A DNA stretch of 11,325 nt from an uncultured Christensenella sp. Its GTDB lineage: Bacteria; Bacillota; Clostridia; Christensenellales; UBA3700. The stretch is taken from contig CAJTNW010000021.1 of assembly GCA_910577795.1 (NCBI GenBank), positions 11,811 through 23,135 of the forward strand, in the 5' to 3' direction. Below are positions 1 to 4,842 of this stretch, piece after piece. The position numbers and the translations under genes are program-made. The notes under the pieces are model-generated. The model saw only the letters and a program-made list of their open reading frames with translations. It was not told the origin of the DNA and searched no databases. Position 1 is the stretch's first letter, and every line of letters starts with the position of its first letter.

Positions 1-57
1 CCTAACCTTTTTGTAACGGCAATGCTTTTACAAAATGAACTTGAAAAAGTGGTTAGG
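1..57. repeat. Imperfect inverted repeat at left window edge, terminator-like
   Basis: CCTAACC at 1-7 pairs with GGTTAGG at 51-57, and the adjoining T run (8-12) can pair with AAAAA (45-49) with a 2-nt bulge. Nested inside, TTTTGTAA (9-16) pairs with TTACAAAA (28-35). A run of eight or more T follows at 61-68. This could be a terminator of a gene left of the window, or a repeat end. It is cut by the window edge, so its full extent is unknown. Confidence 0.3.
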
Positions 58-372
58 TTATTTTTTTTGCCAAAAATTGGAAAATGAGCCACTTTGTGTC
101 TAACTTTAAAATAGTCAATAAAAAATTTTTATGCAAAAATAGCAAAAAATCGGGTGTTTAATTTTGTGTAAAGTCAAAATTTGCGAAAATCGGCATTTAA
201 TACAATAATCCTATCAAAAATCGATATTATCCCCTATAAAAAATCAAAATCAAACTGCAAAAAAAGTACATAGATTAAGTATATCTATGTACAAAAAAAG
301 CCTAAAAAAAATTTTAAAAATAAAGTTTTTGTTAAATTTGTATAAAGAATTTACAAAATATTTATTATAAAG
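58..372. other. Gene-free AT-rich leader region
   Basis: No open reading frame with a plausible ribosome binding site is visible on either strand. The stretch is AT-rich with many A runs. The only ordered structure I see is the 27-bp palindromic element at 266-292, listed separately. It lies between an unseen left neighbour and the promoter of the secreted protein gene. Confidence 0.5.
266..292. repeat. Perfect 10-bp inverted repeat, upstream copy of a paired element
   Basis: GTACATAGAT (266-275) and ATCTATGTAC (283-292) are perfect inverted arms around a 7-nt spacer. The reverse complement of the whole 27-bp element matches the element at 416-442 at 24 of 27 positions, so the two are inverted copies about 150 bp apart on either side of the promoter. 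It could be a regulator binding site, or a minus-strand terminator, since the minus strand runs into T residues. No function is proven. Confidence 0.55.
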
Positions 373-402
373 TTGACATTATCTTACATTTTATCTTATA
401 AT
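373..402 (+). promoter_or_regulatory. Consensus sigma-A promoter of the secreted protein gene
   Basis: A perfect -35 box TTGACA (373-378) is followed after 18 bp by a perfect -10 box TATAAT (397-402). Transcription would start near 409, giving a leader of about 110 nt before the start codon at 522. The element at 416-442 lies just downstream of the predicted start, where a bound repressor or an RNA hairpin could act. Confidence 0.75.
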
Positions 403-415
403 ATATCTATAATAT

Positions 416-442
416 GTACATAGATATACTTATTACATGTAC
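416..442. repeat. Imperfect palindrome just downstream of the promoter, second copy of the paired element
   Basis: The outer arms GTACAT (416-421) and ATGTAC (437-442) are inverted. The first 17 nt are identical to the reverse complement of the element at 266-292. Its position, about +7 to +33 relative to the predicted transcription start, is typical for an operator or a leader hairpin. Confidence 0.5.
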
Positions 443-521
443 TTTATAATAAATATATAAATTATCCTTATTATAGTACGAAAATCAATATATCTATATG
501 CAAAAATTATAGGAGAGTATT

Positions 522-2285
522 ATGGAAAATTTAAAATGTCAAAACAAAAAGAACATTTTTGGTAGCAAAACATTTTCAATTTGTTTACTTGCATTGGTAC
601 TTGTAGTGGCATTAATTCTTTTTTCAGTATCACCAGTATTCGCTTTAACTGCTACTAACAATAGTGCATATAAAGCAGGTAATGGTGCAGAACTTTGGAA
701 TAATGATACACGCACATTTAATCAAACTGTTTTGAAGGACATTCAAACCAAAATTTTTGGTAATGAAAATCCAGTATCTTATATTAAAGAAAATACTGAT
801 GCAAAGGAATATGCCTCTTCAAATAGTTACGTATTACCAGCATCAAAAATTAACGAAAAAATAGGTAATGTTGACAATGGTATGGTAGTAACTTTGGGTG
901 GTAAAAAGTGGATGGTAGCATGCCTAACTCTTGCAGATACACCAACAAGCAAAAACAATGTTGTTATGACACTTTATCTTGCAGATAATGAAGGTGCATC
1001 AAGATATTCATTACACGATGTTAACTCAAGTGGCAGTGACGCAGTAAACAGAGGTCTAAACATGTATAGTGCTAGTGAAGTAAGAAAACAACTACTTACT
1101 GGCGACAACTGGAGTATGTTTAGCAGAGGTTACTTTGCTGATGAATACCTTGTTCAACCTAAATATATTGGTTATCAAGTAAATCAAAAACGTGAAGGTA
1201 GAGATAACGGCGATAACTTAAAAAATGAGTCAGTAGGTATTATTGATGGTGTTAAATGGTTTGAAGGTAATAACTATCACTGGCATAATGGTGCAAATGG
1301 TACAGTAGGTAGTGGTGCTGGTTTCAACTGGTCAGGCGATGGTAAACACACACCTTATAGAACTGACGAAGTATTTGATGGCGCTAGATATGATGACTGG
1401 GGTAACGATACAATTTGGTTGCCTTCAATGACAGAAGTAGGTGCTTTAAAGGAAGGAGAGAATCCAGGTTACACTTATATTCCAAATGACTGTGTTTGGA
1501 AGTTAAGCCAAAATCAAAGAAAGCATACAGGTACTAAATCTGATGGTACAGTAGGCACTACAACAGATAGTTGGTCTTGGTTCCGCTCCGGTTATACTGG
1601 CAATTACCTTGGTGCTTATGTTGTGGGTGCGTCCGGTTCGTGCAGCTACCCTTGGGTTTCGGGCACTTTCGGCGTCCGTCCTGCGCTTCATCTTAATCTA
1701 TCATCTGCCGTGCTGAGCACGGCTGCGGAGGGTATTGCTCCAACTCAAGCAAGCGGATATGATTATCAATATCTAAACGAAAAGAATACAAGACAAAACT
1801 ACGCAGACATTAACTACAAACATGGTGTTAACGATAAAAATGCTGCTAGAAACGTACTAGGTAATATTAAACCTAATACAAATGTAACAACATTTGTAAA
1901 TAATCTAAAAAATGCAAATAGCCTAATTCAAATTTATGATAACAAAGGTACACTAGTATACGATAAAGGTACAGTAAAAGTAGCAAACGCAATAATAGGT
2001 ACAGGATATAGGGTAGAATTATATTCTGGAACAACAAAAGTAGATACAGTTTACACCTCAGTACTAGGCGACGTAATAGGCGATGGTAGAATAGGTGCAG
2101 CAGATATTGCATATTTAAGAAATATAGCACTAGATAAAACTATATTTACTAATCTATCATTAGAGAAAAAATTGGCAGCCCTAATCATAAATGTAGGCGA
2201 AGTAACAACAGCAGATGCAGAAATTGCACGTAACGTACTAGACGGAAAAATTAAGTTAGAGTACTTCTACTTTATCAACCGCTAA
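522..2285 (+). CDS. Secreted DUF6273-type protein with C-terminal dockerin-like domain, putative DGR target
   Basis: This 587-residue protein has a signal peptide: lysines in the first 16 residues, a hydrophobic stretch at about 18-37, and likely cleavage after Ala41 (VFA). Residues about 115-395 resemble the DUF6273 domain, with the landmarks IWLPS (298-302), WSWFRSG (351-357) and the end motif GVRPALHLNL (384-393). Residues about 515-580 look like a dockerin. The first loop is DVIGDGRIGAAD (517-528), with Ile519 at a usual Asn position. The second repeat (about 555-575) lacks the calcium-binding acids. There is no LPXTG anchor. The start is supported by AGGAGAG at 511-517. Codon use and base composition change abruptly for residues about 351-405 (see the variable-region entry). 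A surface or secreted binding protein is likely; the ligand is unknown. DUF6273 assignment is by motif recognition, not a search. Confidence 0.85.
   Translation: MENLKCQNKKNIFGSKTFSICLLALVLVVALILFSVSPVFALTATNNSAYKAGNGAELWNNDTRTFNQTVLKDIQTKIFGNENPVSYIKENTDAKEYASSNSYVLPASKINEKIGNVDNGMVVTLGGKKWMVACLTLADTPTSKNNVVMTLYLADNEGASRYSLHDVNSSGSDAVNRGLNMYSASEVRKQLLTGDNWSMFSRGYFADEYLVQPKYIGYQVNQKREGRDNGDNLKNESVGIIDGVKWFEGNNYHWHNGANGTVGSGAGFNWSGDGKHTPYRTDEVFDGARYDDWGNDTIWLPSMTEVGALKEGENPGYTYIPNDCVWKLSQNQRKHTGTKSDGTVGTTTDSWSWFRSGYTGNYLGAYVVGASGSCSYPWVSGTFGVRPALHLNLSSAVLSTAAEGIAPTQASGYDYQYLNEKNTRQNYADINYKHGVNDKNAARNVLGNIKPNTNVTTFVNNLKNANSLIQIYDNKGTLVYDKGTVKVANAIIGTGYRVELYSGTTKVDTVYTSVLGDVIGDGRIGAADIAYLRNIALDKTIFTNLSLEKKLAALIINVGEVTTADAEIARNVLDGKIKLEYFYFINR
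1572..1697 (+). other. Adenine-poor, GC-rich island: candidate DGR variable region
   Basis: In 1571-1690 I count 10 A in 120 nt and 68 G+C (57%). The preceding 60 nt (1501-1560) hold 26 A. All 42 codons from 1572 to 1697 end in T, C or G. Of the 37 codons in 1581-1691, 31 end in C or T, the NNY pattern left when AAY template codons are randomised at A. The island encodes residues 351-392, the end of the DUF6273 domain, where a C-type-lectin-like fold would display variable residues. A GC-rich hairpin follows at 1707-1723. No template repeat or reverse transcriptase is in the window. The alternative is gene conversion from a GC-richer paralogue. Confidence 0.55.
1707..1723. repeat. GC-rich hairpin inside the coding sequence, downstream of the island
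   Basis: GCCGTGC (1707-1713) and GCACGGC (1717-1723) form a perfect 7-bp stem with loop TGA. It begins 9 bp after the adenine-poor codon run ends, in an otherwise AT-rich gene. DGR target genes such as Bordetella phage mtd carry a short GC-rich hairpin or cruciform just 3' of the variable region that is needed for efficient retrohoming. The position and shape here fit that role, which remains an inference. Confidence 0.55.
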
Positions 2286-2317
2286 TACAAAATAAACAAA
2301 TTAAAACTAACAATAAA

Positions 2318-2360
2318 ATCACAGCCAGAGGGATAAATTCCTCTGGCTGTGATAATTTTT
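2318..2360 (+). terminator. Rho-independent terminator of the secreted protein gene
   Basis: A perfect 14-bp stem (2318-2331 with 2340-2353, arms starting ATCACAGCC and CCTCTGGC) closes an 8-nt loop and is followed by AATTTTT. It begins about 30 nt after the stop codon. Confidence 0.85.
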
Positions 2361-2558
2361 ATACAAAATTTAATCTAATAAATACCCCAATAAAAAACAA
2401 CTAAATAATAATAAGTTAATAAAAAATAACCACAACAAAAAACACCTAAATTCAATTAATATAATTAGATAATAATGTTTAAGTAAAAAACAACTATTAA
2501 TAAACAAAAAGAACCCCCAAACAAATTAAATAAATACAATAAAAAACAACCTCCCCAC

Positions 2559-2589
2559 AAAAAAGCCGAACGCAAGTTCGGCTTTTTTT
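2559..2589. terminator. Bidirectional terminator-like hairpin with GCAA tetraloop
   Basis: GCCGAAC (2565-2571) and GTTCGGC (2576-2582) enclose the GNRA-type loop GCAA, flanked by six A on the left and seven T on the right. It has classic terminator form on both strands, yet no gene ends next to it: the nearest stop codon on the plus strand is about 275 bp upstream and already has its own terminator. Confidence 0.65.
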
Positions 2590-2590
2590 A

Positions 2591-2632
2591 TTATTTAGCA
2601 TAAGCGGTCAGTATACCGCTTATGCTAAATAA
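2591..2632. repeat. Perfect 18-bp inverted repeat
   Basis: TTATTTAGCATAAGCGGT (2591-2608) and its exact reverse complement (2615-2632) enclose a 6-nt loop, CAGTAT. No T run follows on the + strand, so it is not a standard terminator there. It starts one base after the hairpin at 2559-2589. Confidence 0.6.
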
Positions 2633-2690
2633 AATTGTATAATAAGTAAAAGTTAAATAATGCACCACAAAATACTAATAAATATATAAC

Positions 2691-2719
2691 AAAAAAAGCC
2701 AAACGAAGTTTGGTTTTTT
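2691..2719. terminator. Terminator-like hairpin, variant of the 2559 hairpin
   Basis: CCAAAC (2699-2704) and GTTTGG (2708-2713) enclose GAA, preceded by seven A and a G and followed by six T. The plan AAAAAGCC-(A/G)AAC-loop-GTT-(C/T)GG-TTTTT is shared with the hairpin at 2559-2589. Confidence 0.5.
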
Positions 2720-2729
2720 AACCTTATAA

Positions 2730-2761
2730 TAACAAAGCCAACCATAAGTTTGGCTTTGTTA
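2730..2761. repeat. 12-bp hairpin, third variant of the GCC-AAC type
   Basis: TAACAAAGCCAA (2730-2741) and TTGGCTTTGTTA (2750-2761) are perfect inverted arms around an 8-nt loop. The core GCCAA/TTGGC resembles the hairpins at 2559 and 2691. There is no adjacent gene. Confidence 0.5.
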
Positions 2762-2774
2762 ATAGTTTTATAAT

Positions 2775-2802
2775 AAAAAGTTGACTTAAAGTTCAACTTT
2801 TT
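2775..2802. repeat. 10-bp hairpin, AAAAAGTTGA / TCAACTTTTT
   Basis: AAAAAGTTGA (2775-2784) and TCAACTTTTT (2793-2802) are perfect inverted arms around an 8-nt loop. It is weakly terminator-like. Its right edge overlaps a TTGACA at 2801-2806. Confidence 0.4.
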
Positions 2803-2832
2803 GACAACTCTGCATATAATAAGGATATTAAT

Positions 2833-2865
2833 ATTATAATAATTATAATATTATAATATTATAAT
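2833..2865. repeat. ATTATAAT short tandem repeat
   Basis: Four copies of ATTATAAT lie at 2833-2840, 2842-2849, 2850-2857 and 2858-2865. The last three are head-to-tail and the first is separated by one A. It is a low-complexity AT tract and easily melted. Confidence 0.6.
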
Positions 2866-3018
2866 AATTAAAGGAAACACCCCAAAACCAGACCAAAAGT
2901 TATCTTATAATAAATCACCTTAAAACTCCGCAAAATCACACTAAACAAACCAACCACAATACAAATTACCTTATCACTCTAAAAACAAACCCAATATCCC
3001 AAAACCAACCCCACCAAC

Positions 3019-3048
3019 AAAAAAATCCGCCATCAAGCGGATTTTTTT
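3019..3048. terminator. Bidirectional terminator at the end of the minus-strand TA operon
   Basis: AAAAAAATCCGC (3019-3030) and GCGGATTTTTTT (3037-3048) form a 12-bp stem around CATCAA. It abuts the stop codon (3050-3052) of the minus-strand antitoxin gene and would end that operon. The T run on the plus strand means it can also stop transcription coming from the left. Confidence 0.85.
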
Positions 3049-3049
3049 A

Positions 3050-3289
3050 TTACCATTCAAACTTAGCACATTCGGCTAGTGGTGTTTTTATGCCATTAAC
3101 AATACTTTCTTTCATACCGGGGATAGAGCAGAGATGTAATGTTTCCAAAAGTCCATTATATTCCTGTTCGGACATAACAATTAAATTGCCAATATTATTA
3201 TTAATCTTGACAATGTCATTATTATTTATGCAACTTGCTATATACTCTTGCATATTTCTTTTAAAATCAATAATGTTTGTATTAATCAT
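3050..3289 (-). CDS. Phd/YefM-type antitoxin without its own toxin
   Basis: This 79-residue protein, starting at the ATG at 3289 (MINTNIIDF), matches the Phd/YefM antitoxin pattern. It has an N-terminal DNA-binding part with IDFKRNMQEYIASC, then the strand GNLIVMSEQEYNGLLETL typical of the family, and a C-terminal toxin-binding tail (IPGMKESIVNGIKTPLAEC). A TTG 12 nt upstream could extend it by four residues but has no ribosome binding site. The gene lies 35 nt downstream of yoeB on the same strand with no promoter evident between, so it is probably the third gene of the yefM-yoeB operon. Nothing toxin-like follows, because a terminator abuts its stop codon. It may be a remnant of a second module or an extra neutraliser of the neighbouring YoeB; its cognate partner cannot be told from sequence. 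Confidence 0.8.
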   Translation of the reverse strand: MINTNIIDFKRNMQEYIASCINNNDIVKINNNIGNLIVMSEQEYNGLLETLHLCSIPGMKESIVNGIKTPLAECAKFEW

Positions 3290-3324
3290 ATATTTACCCA
3301 ATATAATTTTTTAAATAAGTATAC

Positions 3325-3591
3325 TTAGTCTTGATAATGCCCATACACTGCAAGAATAACAAGGTTATCGTTTGTATCAAGATTATAAACCAGCCTATGT
3401 TCCTGAGTAATTCTTCTGCTCCAAGCCTTTCTGTATTTTAATGGTTCAGGTTTGCCTTCGCCTTGTGCAATGCCATTAAGCAAAATATCTTTAATTAATT
3501 TGTTTATTTTAATAACAATTTTTTTATCAATAACTTGCCAGTCCAGATATTGTTCCCATGCTTGTTCGGTAAAAATTATGTTCTTATTCAT
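3325..3591 (-). CDS. yoeB: Txe/YoeB-family toxin, ribosome-dependent mRNA endonuclease
   Basis: This 88-residue toxin of the RelE/YoeB fold cleaves mRNA on the ribosome when its antitoxin is lost (family knowledge). The signature GKPEPLKYRKAWSRRIT and EHRLVYNL are present. By comparison with E. coli YoeB, the catalytic residues correspond to Glu49 (in PEP), Arg66 (in EHRLVY), His85 and Tyr86. Two residues, Gln-Asp, follow that HY, whereas E. coli YoeB ends at HY. The start at ATG 3591 gives the family's usual length and N-terminus (MNKNIIFTEQAWEQY). It has a good ribosome binding site (GGGGA) and overlaps the upstream antitoxin gene by 8 nt, which suggests translational coupling. All key residues look intact, so the toxin is probably active. 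Confidence 0.9.
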   Translation of the reverse strand: MNKNIIFTEQAWEQYLDWQVIDKKIVIKINKLIKDILLNGIAQGEGKPEPLKYRKAWSRRITQEHRLVYNLDTNDNLVILAVYGHYQD

Positions 3592-3847
3592 TAGTGTCCC
3601 CAACAATATCGTCAATGTTTTTTAATACAATGTTACCTTCTTCCAATTGTTTAAAAGATTTGTCTAGCATAGCAAGGTATTTTGCATTTTCTGCATATCT
3701 TACAAGTTCATTATAAGCCTCAATACTTAGGATAACAACATTCTTTTCATCTTTTCTTGTAACAATAACAGTTTCGTTATTTTCTGTTGCTTTGTCGCAA
3801 TAGTTTTTTAAATTGTTTCTTATAGTTGAATATGATACAGCAACCAT
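3584..3847 (-). CDS. yefM: YefM-type antitoxin of the YoeB module
   Basis: This 87-residue Phd/YefM-family antitoxin has an N-terminal DNA-binding domain (VSYSTIRNNLKNYCDKA), the characteristic ETVIVTRKDEKNVVILSIEAYNEL segment, and an acidic C-terminal tail that would bind YoeB. The ATG at 3847 sits 8 nt after AGGAGG, so it is preferred over an upstream in-frame GTG at 3856. It is the first gene of the operon and overlaps yoeB by 8 nt. It probably autoregulates the operon by binding the TGTACA palindromes at 3920-3951, as E. coli YefM does. Confidence 0.9.
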   Translation of the reverse strand: MVAVSYSTIRNNLKNYCDKATENNETVIVTRKDEKNVVILSIEAYNELVRYAENAKYLAMLDKSFKQLEEGNIVLKNIDDIVGDTNE

Positions 3848-3875
3848 ATTTAGCACCTCCTACTTTTACAAGTAT

Positions 3876-3904
3876 ATTATATATTATATTATATGCTTTG
3901 TCAA
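3876..3904 (-). promoter_or_regulatory. Promoter of the yefM-yoeB operon
   Basis: On the minus strand a perfect TTGACA (3904-3899) and a perfect TATAAT (3881-3876) are separated by 17 bp. The leader to the yefM start is short, about 20-30 nt. Confidence 0.8.
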
Positions 3905-3919
3905 TACTTTTATACAAAC

Positions 3920-3951
3920 TTGTACAATATTTTGTACAAAATCTTGTACAA
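3920..3951. promoter_or_regulatory. Three TTGTACAA operator palindromes at 12-bp spacing
   Basis: TTGTACAA occurs at 3920-3927, 3932-3939 and 3944-3951, exactly 12 bp apart. In E. coli the yefM-yoeB operator consists of two palindromes with a TGTACA core at 12 bp centre-to-centre distance, bound by YefM and YefM-YoeB. The site lies just upstream of the -35 box rather than over it, so repression or cooperative loading geometry may differ. Confidence 0.8.
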
Positions 3952-3983
3952 TATTATTACGTGCTATAAAATTAATTACTATT

Positions 3984-4029
3984 ATTTGGGGCATTTCACT
4001 GGTGGGATTTGGGGCATTTTATCAGTAAG
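3984..4029. repeat. Two 13-bp direct repeats ATTTGGGGCATTT, 23 bp apart
   Basis: ATTTGGGGCATTT occurs at 3984-3996 and 4007-4019. Extending to 23-bp units (3984-4006, 4007-4029) keeps 17 of 23 identical. A degenerate third unit may begin at 4030 (ATTTGCGG). It lies between the two divergent toxin-antitoxin operons, outside both recognised promoters, and its role is unknown. Confidence 0.5.
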
Positions 4030-4180
4030 ATTTGCGGTGAATTTTAGTGTTAAACCCTTATAAATCAAGGGGTTATTAAAATTTTAGGCTATTTTTATCG
4101 CATTTTTTTACACCAAAAAATGATAGTTTTTTCCACCTAAAAAATACCCAAAAATTCGACAAAAAATGAGTAATACTAAA

Positions 4181-4210
4181 ATATGCCTATTGTATTGACA
4201 ATGGGCATAT
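4181..4210. promoter_or_regulatory. Inverted-repeat operator over the -35 box of the relB-relE-type operon
   Basis: ATATGCCTATTGT (4181-4193) and ACAATGGGCATAT (4198-4210) are inverted arms with one mismatch around a 4-nt centre. The right half and centre cover the -35 box, as expected for an autoregulatory site of a ribbon-helix-helix antitoxin. Confidence 0.65.
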
Positions 4211-4223
4211 AATATTGTATAAT
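4195..4223 (+). promoter_or_regulatory. Promoter of the relB-relE-type operon
   Basis: TTGACA (4195-4200) and TATAAT (4218-4223) are both perfect and separated by 17 bp. The predicted transcript starts near 4230, only about 23 nt before the antitoxin start codon. Confidence 0.85.
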
Positions 4224-4252
4224 GTATATAATAAGAGTGGGAGGCATAAAAT

Positions 4253-4546
4253 ATGAAAACCAGTGTAAATATTAAAATGGAAGAAAATGTTAGAGATGAA
4301 GCAAGAGAATTGCTTAAAAAAATGGGGTTAGATTTAACCACAGCAATTAATATGTTTTTATTAACTGTCATAAGAGAACAGGCAATTCCATTTCCAATAA
4401 CAGCACAAAACTATAATTTTTTAAAAGAGAATTTTCAAAAAGAAATGTGGAAAGCAATAGATAAGTCAGAAGAAGATATATTAAATGGAAAAACTAAAGA
4501 TATTAATACTGCGTATCAAGAACTAAAGGTAAAATATGGCTTATAA
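4253..4546 (+). CDS. RelB/DinJ-family antitoxin
   Basis: This 97-residue antitoxin has the ribbon-helix-helix N-terminus of the RelB/DinJ family: TSVNIKMEENVRDEARELLKKMGLDLTTAINMFL, followed by IREQAIPF. The C-terminal half is helical and charged and would wrap the toxin. The start is fixed by GGGAGG (4239-4244), 8 nt before the ATG. Its stop codon overlaps the start of the following toxin gene by 11 nt. It probably represses its own promoter through the inverted repeat at 4181-4210. Confidence 0.88.
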   Translation: MKTSVNIKMEENVRDEARELLKKMGLDLTTAINMFLLTVIREQAIPFPITAQNYNFLKENFQKEMWKAIDKSEEDILNGKTKDINTAYQELKVKYGL

Positions 4547-4832
4547 AATAGAAATAACAGATACCGCATTTAATGATTTGGACGAAATATTAAACTATAT
4601 TGCTAATACATTGAATAATACTACTGCAGCAAAAAAATTATTAAATGAATTTAAATCAGAACTGGAAAATGTCGCCTTGTTTCCATTTGCAATGGCTAAG
4701 TTAAAAAATAGTAAAAAAGAATACAGAAAATTTTTTGTAGGCAATTACATAGTTATTTATAAAGTTGATGGAGATATAATAAGTATACTTACAATAAGAT
4801 ATGCGCCTATGAAATTAGGTGATGACATTTAA
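4536..4832 (+). CDS. RelE/ParE-superfamily toxin
   Basis: This 98-residue protein has the RelE/ParE fold pattern: an N-terminal strand (YKIEITDTAFNDLDEI), two helices, then the paired C-terminal strands YRKFFVGNYIVIYKVDGD and ISILTIRYAPM. It starts inside the upstream antitoxin gene (11-nt overlap), the usual coupling in these modules. RelE-like members cut ribosomal mRNA and ParE-like members poison gyrase; the sequence alone does not decide, though the GNYIVIYKVD motif is common in proteins annotated RelE/ParE or plasmid stabilisation. A terminator follows within about 10 nt. Confidence 0.85.
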   Translation: MAYKIEITDTAFNDLDEILNYIANTLNNTTAAKKLLNEFKSELENVALFPFAMAKLKNSKKEYRKFFVGNYIVIYKVDGDIISILTIRYAPMKLGDDI

Positions 4833-4842
4833 AAAGTAAATA

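Larger units (their letters stand above)
2361..3018. other. Gene-free, G-poor AC-rich stretch with a hairpin cluster
   Basis: No coding potential is visible on either strand. The + strand is extremely G-poor: 5 G against 34 C in 2361-2558, and 3 G against 46 C in 2881-3018. A also greatly exceeds T. Five hairpins and an ATTATAAT tandem repeat are listed separately. The stretch separates the secreted protein gene from the toxin-antitoxin island and has no identifiable gene remnant. Confidence 0.6.

Noticed and set aside
1503..1691. Minus-strand frame of 62 codons across the GC-rich island
   Set aside because: It is antisense to the DUF6273 gene, is open only because the island avoids A on the plus strand, and resembles no known protein.
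2559..2761. Integron attC-like sites in the hairpin cluster
   Set aside because: The hairpin arms contain AAC and GTT, but do not match the RYYYAAC/GTTRRRY core pattern, and there are no cassettes or integrase.
3813..4028. Plus-strand 71-codon frame between the TA operons
   Set aside because: It covers the yefM start, its promoter and the TGTACA operators, has no ribosome binding site, and its C-terminus is just the ATTTGGGGCATTT repeat translated.
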